NCBI GenBank assembly: GCA_965223435.1
Contig: CBDCWQ010000022.1
Span: 1,240,001-1,304,000 of the forward strand
Direction of reading: 5' to 3'
Origin: CBDCWQ01 sp965223435
GTDB lineage: Bacteria > Myxococcota > Kuafuiibacteriia > Kuafuiibacteriales > Kuafuiibacteriaceae
Length of the DNA: 64,000 nt
Positions within the stretch are counted from its first letter, which is position 1. Each line of letters begins with the position of its first letter. Of this stretch, positions 1 to 6,691 are shown piece after piece. The position numbers were made by a program, and so were the translations under genes. Under the pieces are notes generated by a model. It was not told the origin of the DNA and made no database searches. It was given only the letters and a program-made list of their open reading frames with translations.

Positions 1-1
1 C

Positions 2-658
2 GTCCAAAGCGCGACCGCAGCCGCGCTGTCAGAAGCTGATTCATCGTTCTCGGGGGCGGAGGCTTACTTACAAGCCCAAGAGCAAGGCATCGAACTGGAG
101 ACCGAGCCGTGGGACCCTCAGGAAACGTTTTTTGACGGCGATGAGACACCGATTGTGCTGTCAGAAGAAGATGGTGGAGGGATCTTGAGGCGGGCCGACG
201 GGCGGTGGGTCGTCGTATCCACCGAAAGAAAAACCGTAACCCTGCTTCCAGAAAGCGCCTCACCTGTACCCAATCCGGGCGAACAAATGCTCGGTACCTT
301 CTTTTCGAACCTTCCCGGCGCAAAGCTTCTCCTCACGCTGATGTTTTTTCTCTTTGGACTGTATTACTGGCCGATGGCCCTGGCCGCAGGTGCCATGAGC
401 GACAACCTCTTCAAAGCTTTCAACCCCATCCAGATTCTCCCCATGGCGGTTCGCGGCGGGTTGGAGTACGCCGTCATCACCGCCACCGGCATCGTAATTT
501 TGGCGGTCCTCACCGTCATCGTTGCCAACACCTCCTTGGTCCTGCTCATTCCGATCTTGCTTGGGGGCCTGGGATACGTCGCCGGCGTCCAGGGCTTTCT
601 GCTGGGACGCATGTTCAACCGAAAAGCGTCCCAATTCCCAGAAATTGAAGCCCTCTAG
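2..658 (+). CDS. Integral membrane protein, C-terminal part (cut by window edge)
   Basis: The reading frame is open from base 2 with no stop, so the gene starts outside the window; 218 residues are visible. The first ~90 residues are soluble, acidic and low in complexity. The rest has a hydrophobic segment after the A-K-L-L-L run (around 300-400), an amphipathic stretch around F-N-P-I-Q-I-L-P, then two closely spaced hydrophobic segments (about 465-610), and it ends in a short polar tail. The F-N-P-I...P-M-A-V-R pattern between membrane helices recalls DUF4013-type membrane proteins, but this is only a resemblance. A GTG at 155 could be read as a start but is unlikely, because the upstream frame is open and coding-like. 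Function unknown. Confidence 0.7.
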   Translation, partial: VQSATAAALSEADSSFSGAEAYLQAQEQGIELETEPWDPQETFFDGDETPIVLSEEDGGGILRRADGRWVVVSTERKTVTLLPESASPVPNPGEQMLGTFFSNLPGAKLLLTLMFFLFGLYYWPMALAAGAMSDNLFKAFNPIQILPMAVRGGLEYAVITATGIVILAVLTVIVANTSLVLLIPILLGGLGYVAGVQGFLLGRMFNRKASQFPEIEAL

Positions 659-967
659 CGCAAGTGAATCTCCGCTTTTGGCCCATTGAATTCAGCCCAC
701 CCGTGGACCTCGGCTCACGTAAACCACGGGGATCGTTCGAATGCAATTCAAGTGAGCCGAAACATAAGTAGAGCCACACCGAATCGCGATCAACGTCGCC
801 TTTTGATGATGACCGAAGACCCCTATGGGGGCCCAAGTCATCACCAGATTTTGGCTCCTAGGAACTGAACTGTCGCAAGGTAACCATCGACAAACTCGAC
901 GCGAATTTCTATGCTTGCAGTGGTGTTGTCCATTTCGTTTGTTACAAGACGCAGATTCACAACGCGA
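659..967. other. Intergenic region before the DUF1592/DUF1552 unit
   Basis: About 300 bases with no convincing gene. It should contain the promoter of the two-gene unit that follows. I see no clear terminator hairpin or operator. An in-frame ATG at 911 would extend the next protein by 19 residues into this region. Confidence 0.4.
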
Positions 968-2671
968 ATGGTTGGTCATGTTTGTTTGCTCTCCCTGTGC
1001 GCTGGAGGCTGCTCAAAAATTGGGCGGCTAGAATCTTCGTCAAAAGTTGGGCGACTAAAATCTTCGCCCCCTGCGGAAATTGGGCAGCCAAAACCTTCGC
1101 CCCCATCAGAGACTGCAGACAATACGCCATTGAACTGTTCTGCGCCGATTGTGGGAGATGCGTCCGTTCGACGTCTCACAACGACAGAACTCGTGAATTC
1201 TCTTTTCGATAATCTCGGTGTTGCGTTTGAACCAGAGGATGTTGGGTTTCCGAGTGAGTCTCCGGTCGATGGTTTTGACAACAACACCGGCGCCTCCAAC
1301 GTCTCTCAGTTTAGGGCTGATCGCTTGTTTGATGTGGCGGAAGATGTTTCGACAACTGCGACCTCGGACTTATCGCTACTTCTTCCTTGCGAGCCCGATG
1401 CCGTAACGAAAAAATGTATAAATGATTTTGTGTCCGCTCTGGGATTGAAAATGTTCCGTCGTCCGCTGACGCCCGAAGAGCAGAGAATTTTCGTTGATCT
1501 CTATGACAGTCGAGTCGAAGAAGACGGCACCCCAACCGCGGTGTCTTTGATTGTACAAACCATGATCATGTCACCCCAGTTTATTTTTCGCTTCGAGAGG
1601 GGCATTCAGAGTCCAGATCCAGACTTTCCTAGCCGTATCCAGCTCACGGAGTACGAACTGGCGACCCGGATGTCTTACTTCTTGTGGGCCTCCGGCCCCG
1701 ATGACGATTTGCTTCGAGCGGTCAAAGACAACAAATTGGTTGCGCTAGACGGACGACGCGCTGAGGCCCAACGAATGCTCGATGACCCAAAAGCCCATCG
1801 GGGTGTCGCCCATTTTACGTCACAGTGGGGCAATCTCAGAGGGCTTGATAATCCAGACCTTGATAGAGATCCCAATGCCTTTCCTGACTTCGACACTGAA
1901 TTGGTGACCCATATGCGGACCGAGACCGAAACCTTCTTGGAGCGCACTGTCTGGGAGCGCGGTGGCGGTCTAACCGAATTTTTGACGTCCAAAGACTCCT
2001 ACATCAGCGGTCGTTTGGCCGAATTGTATGACATGAATCTTGGTCTAGGGCCGGACGACTGGATATGGACCTCCTTGCCTGCGACGCGTCAAGGTTTCCT
2101 GACGCAGTCTAGTTTCTTGACACAGTTTTCGCATGCCGCGGACCCTTCCCCGGTGCAGCGTGGACTTTTCATTCGCAACCGATTGCTCTGCCAGGATGTG
2201 CCACCCCCTCCGCCAAATGTAGCCACTGAACTTGGGCCACCCGAGGAGGCGACAACCAATCGTGAGCGCCTCAGTGTGCATGTCCGAGAGGAATGCTACG
2301 GGTGTCACAAGCTTATGGATGACATTGGCCTCGGCTTTGAACACTTCGACGCCATAGGTGCTTTTAGAGAGAAAGATGGAGGAAAAGAAGTGGTCGCCAC
2401 CGGTGAGTTGTTCAGCACAAAAGATATTGATGGCCCCTTTGATATGGCCAATGAGCTGATCGATAAACTGGTATCCAGCGAGGAAGTGCAGAGTTGTTTT
2501 GTGGCCAATGTTTTTCAATACGCGTACGGACGTCGACCTACACGCGAGGAGCAGTGCATCGTCCAAACCCTGAACCAATCTTCACCTGAAAGAAGTCTTT
2601 TGACCCTTATGCTGGAGATGGTCATGACTGATAGCTTTGGCTATCGACCGGTTCCCACAGAGAAACTATGA
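968..2671 (+). CDS. DUF1592/DUF1588-family lipoprotein with one CxxCH motif
   Basis: A 567-residue protein with the usual order of this family: a DUF1587-like start (R-R-L-T-T-T-E-L), DUF1595 (F-R-R-P-L-T-P-E-E), DUF1592 (T-E-Y-E-L-A-T-R-M-S-Y-F-L-W-A), DUF1588 (R-Q-G-F-L-T-Q, then C-Y-G-C-H-K-L-M-D) and DUF1585 (F-Q-Y-A-Y-G-R-R-P-T). The single C-x-x-C-H could bind haem c. The start at 968 is chosen because it gives a short lipoprotein signal ending in A-G-G-C; an ATG at 911 adds 19 residues before that signal. A degenerate Ser/Pro-rich tandem repeat follows the lipidated Cys. The stop overlaps the start of the DUF1552 gene (ATGA), so the two are translationally coupled. Such pairs are common in Planctomycetota and Myxococcota, but their biochemical role is not settled. 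Confidence 0.88.
   Translation: MVGHVCLLSLCAGGCSKIGRLESSSKVGRLKSSPPAEIGQPKPSPPSETADNTPLNCSAPIVGDASVRRLTTTELVNSLFDNLGVAFEPEDVGFPSESPVDGFDNNTGASNVSQFRADRLFDVAEDVSTTATSDLSLLLPCEPDAVTKKCINDFVSALGLKMFRRPLTPEEQRIFVDLYDSRVEEDGTPTAVSLIVQTMIMSPQFIFRFERGIQSPDPDFPSRIQLTEYELATRMSYFLWASGPDDDLLRAVKDNKLVALDGRRAEAQRMLDDPKAHRGVAHFTSQWGNLRGLDNPDLDRDPNAFPDFDTELVTHMRTETETFLERTVWERGGGLTEFLTSKDSYISGRLAELYDMNLGLGPDDWIWTSLPATRQGFLTQSSFLTQFSHAADPSPVQRGLFIRNRLLCQDVPPPPPNVATELGPPEEATTNRERLSVHVREECYGCHKLMDDIGLGFEHFDAIGAFREKDGGKEVVATGELFSTKDIDGPFDMANELIDKLVSSEEVQSCFVANVFQYAYGRRPTREEQCIVQTLNQSSPERSLLTLMLEMVMTDSFGYRPVPTEKL
1016..1109 (+). repeat. Degenerate ~33-bp tandem repeat, three copies, in the lipoprotein linker
   Basis: Three consecutive copies of a roughly 33-bp unit that each contain TTGGGC(G/A)(G/A)C and end near C-TTCG. 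They encode I-G-R-L-E-S-S-S, V-G-R-L-K-S-S-P-P and I-G-Q-P-K-P-S-P-P. They lie directly after the predicted lipidated Cys, so they probably form a flexible, length-variable tether to the outer membrane. Confidence 0.75.
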
Positions 2672-4125
2672 GCAATCCAAAAATAAAAACGCTAGGACAA
2701 GGTCTTAGTCGGCGTCATTTTATACAAGGGACGGGAGGCGCCATCTTAGGACTGCCTCTGTTGGAGTCGCTGGTTGCGCAGAAAGCGTCGGCTCAAACAA
2801 AATCCCATCCGAAAAGGTTGGTCATTTTTTATGCGACCCAAGGCTTGTTGGTGAACGAATTTATTCCGACGGGAACGCCAAGCAACTACAGTTTCCAGGG
2901 TGAGTTTATTCGCCAAGTCAAACAGCACAAAGATAAAATACTGGTTCTGACAGGTCTTGACAATCAAAGCGCGCACGACGAACGCGGTAATGATCACAGT
3001 GCATCGGCGGGCCACGCCTTGACCGGAGCAAAGATGAAGCCCGGAGCCACTGAAAACGACTACACGCGTACGGGCGGACCTTCCATTGATTTTCGCATCG
3101 CGCAAGGCATTAAAAGCCCCGCACCCTTGCACTTAACCAATCGCCTGTTCAAAGAGATCTGCTACACGGGGCCAGGCGAGCCCGTGAATCGTGAGCGCGA
3201 TCCTCTTAAACTATACGACAGTCTGTTTGCGAACGCTCCTAAAGACACAGGTCAAGCCAATAAACGACGCGCGCGGCGCCAAAGTGTCCTCAGTGCTACG
3301 AAGGCCCAAATCAACGCGATCCAAGGCAGCATCAGTGCCTCGGATCGTGTCCGGCTGGATGGCTACTTGTCACGGGTGGAGGAAATCGAGAAACGAGTCA
3401 CCCAATTGTCCAACACAGGGTGTGTCGTGCCCAACCGACCGGAACTGAGTCCATCACCGGAACGCCTGGCCGCGGGTTGGGGGCTCAAGGTCCAGCGTTT
3501 TCATCCTGACTACGATATCGATGTTTCGACCGATGCCTTGATGGATCTGATGGTGCTCGCATTGGCTTGCAACAAGACGCAGGTCGCCACTTTTTACTAC
3601 GGTCAGCAGAATCGATATCACTACCTTCTTGACCGCAACGGGCACTATATCGGCTACCGAATTGCACCCGATGGTGGCTATGAACGCGATGAGGACGGTC
3701 ATCGTGTCTTCGGCGCCTGGCACGGAGACTTTATCCACCGCTTGGACCAAACGCCAACAACCCAAGCAGACTACAGCGCGCTGTACGACGCGGTCCTGCG
3801 TGTCAAGCGCTACGAGTGGCAACAGTTCAATAAGCTCCTCACCCGACTCGACAGCGTGCCAGAGGGCAATGGAACGCTTCTCGACAACACCCTCGTCCTG
3901 TACGCCAATGAGTTTGGCGAGCGAACCCACGGGCATAAAAATATGCCGTACTTGATTGCGGGCAGCTGTGGGGGCGCCATCAAGACGGGACGCTGGTTGA
4001 AGTTCAATGGCGAACCTCACAACCGACTTTTTCTATCCATGCTCCGAGCTTTTGACCTCCATGACGCGACCTTCGGCGACCCTGTTTATTGCACGGGCGG
4101 GCCGTTGCCAGGCATCGTTTCCTAA
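2668..4125 (+). CDS. DUF1552 protein with Tat-type signal
   Basis: A 485-residue protein. It begins with a twin-arginine signal (L-S-R-R-H-F-I-Q-G-T-G-G-A-I-L-G-L-P), so it is predicted to be exported folded. The body matches DUF1552: K-R-L-V-I-F-Y-A-T-Q-G near the start, the G-x-D-N-Q-S-A-H-D-E region, S-A-S-A-G-H-A-L-T-G, and a C-terminal T-L-V-L-Y-A-N-E-F-G-E-R-T-H-G-H-K-N-M-P segment resembling the alkaline-phosphatase/sulfatase-like fold of DUF1501/DUF1552 proteins. It overlaps the DUF1592 gene by four bases. Its 3' end overlaps the convergent gene at 4033-4518 by 93 bases. The substrate is unknown. Confidence 0.88.
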   Translation: MSNPKIKTLGQGLSRRHFIQGTGGAILGLPLLESLVAQKASAQTKSHPKRLVIFYATQGLLVNEFIPTGTPSNYSFQGEFIRQVKQHKDKILVLTGLDNQSAHDERGNDHSASAGHALTGAKMKPGATENDYTRTGGPSIDFRIAQGIKSPAPLHLTNRLFKEICYTGPGEPVNRERDPLKLYDSLFANAPKDTGQANKRRARRQSVLSATKAQINAIQGSISASDRVRLDGYLSRVEEIEKRVTQLSNTGCVVPNRPELSPSPERLAAGWGLKVQRFHPDYDIDVSTDALMDLMVLALACNKTQVATFYYGQQNRYHYLLDRNGHYIGYRIAPDGGYERDEDGHRVFGAWHGDFIHRLDQTPTTQADYSALYDAVLRVKRYEWQQFNKLLTRLDSVPEGNGTLLDNTLVLYANEFGERTHGHKNMPYLIAGSCGGAIKTGRWLKFNGEPHNRLFLSMLRAFDLHDATFGDPVYCTGGPLPGIVS

Positions 4126-4518
4126 GCCCACGTGAGCGCTTGCGAGGCCGCGATCCAGCCGACCGAGCTCAAATGTTTCGGGGATAAAATCGACGTACGG
4201 TATATCCGTATGGAGGACTGCCTCATGGGCTGTGCATTTACCCTCATAGATAGCGAGAAGTGACTTGATTTCAATGAGTTTGTTCTCACCCTCGACGAGC
4301 TCCTGGTCGTCATCTTCAATCCAATCATAGAGCCCAAAAGCGCGGGTGATGTCTGACTGGAAATCAAGTCCAACGACCAAAACGCGGATTCCGTGATGCC
4401 CCAGGTAACGCAGCGTGTCTTCATATTGAGACGCAGTCGGATGTTCGATATGCCATTCGTGGTTCAGTACGCCGTCCCAACGGTCTCCGCTGATGCGGCA
4501 AGGAACAATCGCGCTCAT
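4033..4518 (-). CDS. Immunity-like protein, last orphan cassette after Rhs
   Basis: A 161-residue acidic, soluble protein with no signal and no family I can name. Its ATG overlaps the stop of the upstream deaminase-tip fragment (ATGA at 4515-4518), the coupling expected of a toxin-immunity pair. This context, and its place at the end of a minus-strand array of tips and immunity genes, is the main evidence for calling it an immunity protein. The last ~30 codons overlap the convergent DUF1552 gene, so the real stop or the ancestral 3' end may have been altered by deletion. If functional, it should neutralise a deaminase-type toxin no longer made intact here. Confidence 0.6.
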   Translation of the reverse strand: MSAIVPCRISGDRWDGVLNHEWHIEHPTASQYEDTLRYLGHHGIRVLVVGLDFQSDITRAFGLYDWIEDDDQELVEGENKLIEIKSLLAIYEGKCTAHEAVLHTDIPYVDFIPETFELGRLDRGLASAHVGLGNDAWQRPARAINRVAEGRVMEVKSSEHG

Positions 4519-4787
4519 GGGTGAATCACTTGTATTCCTTTCGGGGTGATGACTTCAAGTTCGTCGAGGTCGAGTTGCTTCATCATACCGCGAACACCGC
4601 CATTCTGCCCACATGCGAGACACAGCGCGCGACCGACGTAGAGCGTGCCTCGTCCGCCTTTGACGCCGGCGTTGGCCGCCTGTTGGAAGGCGTCCGTTTC
4701 GGCATGTGTTCTGGTCATCGGGTTTACGGATTGGCCGTGAGTGTTGATGCCGCAGAGTTACAGCCGTCAACCAATCGGGGAACACAT
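4515..4787 (-). pseudogene. Remnant of a deaminase-type polymorphic toxin tip
   Basis: An open frame of ~80 codons between a TAA (4758-4760) and the TGA at 4515. It reads N-T-H-G-Q-S-V-N-P-M-T-R-T-H-A-E-T-D-A-F, then L-Y-V, A-L-C-L-A-C-G and L-E-V-I-T-P-K-G. The H-A-E and C-x-x-C-G motifs are the zinc-binding and catalytic signature of the cytidine-deaminase fold found in bacterial toxins; an XOO_2897-like family is my best guess. No start codon lies before the conserved part (the first ATG cuts just before H-A-E). About 15 plausible upstream codons (G-G-E-L-N-V-F-P-D-W) continue in another frame, so a one-base shift near 4757 is likely. It looks like a detached Rhs tip, now inactive, directly upstream of its immunity gene. 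Confidence 0.65.
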
Positions 4788-5339
4788 TCAATTCGCCGCC
4801 CACACTTGCTTAAACTCGAGTCCTACCAGCCTGGCTGATTTCCAGGCATCTACGAACCGCTTACTGACGAACGTGGGACTCATACGAAGATTGGGGATTT
4901 TAAAAATGTCGATGTTTTTGATGACGTGAGGACGAAACTCGTATTTCTTCACCATCATGATTCGTCCACCACTGAAGCGCACAACGGTAGATGCTGCCTC
5001 ATCCAAAGCGTCGAGAACGCGCGTAGCGTTGTAGATGCAGAGATTGCCATTGTCGACGTCGAGCGGAAGAAGCTCACCGTTGCTATGGAGTATCGACCCC
5101 AATGTTTCTACAGCCTTAGGTCGAAAAATGAGAGCATTCGACCCAAGCCACGGAGAGTCGGACTGGGCCAGAATACGGCCCTCATCTTCGTGAATGAGCT
5201 TCATCGCGGGAGATCGCCAAGAAGCCCCTCGGTGCTCCCCGTTTAGTTCGAGAATGATACCCTCGAAATCCTCGTGGTGCTCTGGTTGGCATAGTTCGAA
5301 CCCTTCGGCTGACCAAGGCGTCCAGATAGAAACACACAT
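4788..5339 (-). CDS. Imm11-like (DUF1629) immunity protein
   Basis: A 183-residue protein. The second half has the hallmarks of the DUF1629/Imm11 family: A-V-E-T-L-G...G-E-L-L-P-L, then N-A-T-R-V-L-D-A-L, then a K-Y-E-F-R segment, I-F-K-I-P-N-L, F-V-S-K-R-F-V-D-A and a closing G-L-E-F-K-Q-V-W. Imm11 proteins are immunity proteins of polymorphic toxins and, in my recollection, are often found beside AHH-type nuclease toxins. The ATG overlaps the stop of the upstream tip fragment in the form TGATG, which supports a former toxin-immunity pair. No intact cognate toxin is present, so it is an orphan that may protect against siblings or relatives carrying that tip. Confidence 0.8.
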   Translation of the reverse strand: MCVSIWTPWSAEGFELCQPEHHEDFEGIILELNGEHRGASWRSPAMKLIHEDEGRILAQSDSPWLGSNALIFRPKAVETLGSILHSNGELLPLDVDNGNLCIYNATRVLDALDEAASTVVRFSGGRIMMVKKYEFRPHVIKNIDIFKIPNLRMSPTFVSKRFVDAWKSARLVGLEFKQVWAAN

Positions 5340-5473
5340 CAGGGGAACCCTCCGCTCAATAGAGACTGACGAATGGCGCCTAGCGCCTCTAGCGCCTCCT
5401 GTCTAGTCGACGCCTGGCCGATCAGCTCGTTGACGGCCTGGTAGTAAGACACTTTGGAAGGGCACCCATAGGT
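5339..5473 (-). pseudogene. C-terminal fragment of a polymorphic toxin tip (AHH-like end)
   Basis: A 44-codon frame with no start, running from just after a TGA (5474-5476) to a TGA at 5339-5341 that overlaps the Imm11-like ATG. It reads P-S-K-V-S-Y-Y-Q-A-V-N-E-L-I, then T-R-Q-E-A-L-E-A-L and L-L-S-G-G-F-P-stop. The Y-x-x-x-V-x-x-x-L followed by (T/S)-x-x-E-A-L-x-x-L is the kind of C-terminal helix pair I associate with AHH-type nuclease toxins, which fits the Imm11-like neighbour. Everything upstream, including the catalytic part, is missing. Confidence 0.5.
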
Positions 5474-5486
5474 TCACCGCGTTTGG

Positions 5487-5750
5487 TTATTCGGCCTCTC
5501 TGAGTTCGATATCTACTGCTGATTGACCCTTGGCAACCTTGGTTGCTTCGTCGAGTGTGAGCTGAAACCAAAGCTCCTTCCCAGCCCGATAGAGGCTGAA
5601 ACAAAATTCATTTTCGTCGGCGTCAAAGCCTCCAGAGTAATTTGGGGATTGAAACATGTCGTCACTCTCAATTTCTGCCCATTGTTTCTCGCTACGTTGG
5701 GCATCCACGATTTGAGAACATATTTTTCTAAGCTCATCATCAGGTTTCAT
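5487..5750 (-). CDS. Small immunity-like protein
   Basis: An 87-residue acidic protein with no signal. Distinct features are D-D-M-F-Q-S-P-N-Y-S-G-G-F-D-A-D-E-N-E-F-C and then E-L-W-F-Q-L-T-L-D-E-A, a likely beta-rich core followed by a helix. I do not recognise the family. It starts 9 bases after the stop of a toxin-tip fragment (5760-5873) and ends 13 bases before the next tip fragment, so its position is that of an immunity gene in an orphan cassette array. Confidence 0.6.
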   Translation of the reverse strand: MKPDDELRKICSQIVDAQRSEKQWAEIESDDMFQSPNYSGGFDADENEFCFSLYRAGKELWFQLTLDEATKVAKGQSAVDIELREAE

Positions 5751-5759
5751 TATTGGTGC

Positions 5760-5873
5760 CTATCGATAGGGCACTAGTGGTAGCCCACTCAGCTCATATT
5801 CGTCCATCATATCACCAGCGAACTGATAGACCTCTTTGGTCGAAGCGTCAGATTTGGACGGATTCAGTGCAGA
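5760..5873 (-). pseudogene. C-terminal toxin-tip fragment in frame with the upstream gene
   Basis: Directly after the TAG of the FGE-like gene, the same frame stays open for 37 codons: S-A-L-N-P-S-K-S-D-A-S-T-K-E-V-Y-Q-F-A-G, then D-M-M-D-E-Y-E-L-S-G-L-P-L-V-P-Y-R and a stop. There is no start codon before the conserved part. The ending L-P-L-V-P-Y looks like a genuine protein C-terminus, and the position just before a small immunity-like gene matches the other two tip fragments. Readthrough of the TAG would append it to the FGE-like protein, but I think the junction is a by-product of cassette insertion. Confidence 0.45.
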
Positions 5874-6680
5874 CTATTCAAGTTCAATCACAAATCTTGC
5901 TCCTGCAAGCCCGTTGCTCAGATCCTCTGATGGTATTCTTATCGCTGAGATACAAAACACCCATTCAGATCCTTGCCAGGGCCAAAATGCACTTCCTCCG
6001 CCTCGGACAACCCAATCATCAGTTGGGCTCGATTGATATGTGGGTCGAAAATGGTCGCGACACCACTCTCCTAGAAATAAACCATAGATCCCCGCCGGAT
6101 TTGGCTTTGCATCATCAATGTAGTGACTCACCAAAGGTGCGAGTTGAGCATCGTGCGGTAATTCATTTCCGAAAAAGAACAAGGTCTCTGTGCCGGCGCG
6201 ACAAATGTATTCCCACTGATATTCTGTAGGAAGCGACCATCCGGTGGCTTGTTCGATCCTTTCTGCTTCTTCACGACGCAAGTAGATCCAGTCCGAAATG
6301 CGGTTTCTGCCGAACTCAGGTCGTACTACATTGCGGTCAATATTTGTGAAATGCTCTGCAAACTTACGATTAATTGGATACCGCATAACCAGAGCACGAC
6401 CTACCGTCACTTCATGACAAGGCCGCATTTCTTCCAAGTTCAGAGGCGGCGGATTTTCGATTAGCCGTGCTGCAGATTCTTCTTTTTTGCTTAATCCAAT
6501 CCGAACGTTGCCGCGAGGTACTAATATCCATTCAGTCTTTGTTTCATGGTGGACGAATACTGGCAGGGGACTCTTCGAGTTCTCAAGAAGAGAGAAACCG
6601 CCAACTCTTCTAACGAAATCGAGACTCCTTTGTTTTGCTTCTCGACTCTGATTTTCCCAAATTTTGGCAAAGGAATTCAT
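5874..6680 (-). CDS. FGE/SUMF1-like protein, candidate immunity partner of the Rhs tip
   Basis: 268 residues from the ATG at 6680, only 11 bases after the Rhs stop. The C-terminal two thirds follow the formylglycine-generating enzyme (SUMF1) pattern: W-I-L-V-P-R-G near residue 75, S-L-P-T-E-Y-Q-W-E-Y-I-C-R-A-G-T-E-T, G-I-Y-G-L-F-L-G-E-W-C, and R-G-G-G-S followed by a late G-A-R-F. True FGE has two cysteines just after the R/K-G-G-S motif; here that segment is A-F-W-P-W, with one Cys further on, so it is probably not a catalytic FGE. Its position right behind a deaminase-tipped Rhs gene is that of the immunity gene, making a SUMF1-fold immunity protein the simplest reading. I know no described immunity family of this fold. 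Confidence 0.75.
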   Translation of the reverse strand: MNSFAKIWENQSREAKQRSLDFVRRVGGFSLLENSKSPLPVFVHHETKTEWILVPRGNVRIGLSKKEESAARLIENPPPLNLEEMRPCHEVTVGRALVMRYPINRKFAEHFTNIDRNVVRPEFGRNRISDWIYLRREEAERIEQATGWSLPTEYQWEYICRAGTETLFFFGNELPHDAQLAPLVSHYIDDAKPNPAGIYGLFLGEWCRDHFRPTYQSSPTDDWVVRGGGSAFWPWQGSEWVFCISAIRIPSEDLSNGLAGARFVIELE

Positions 6681-6691
6681 GGATAGATCAC

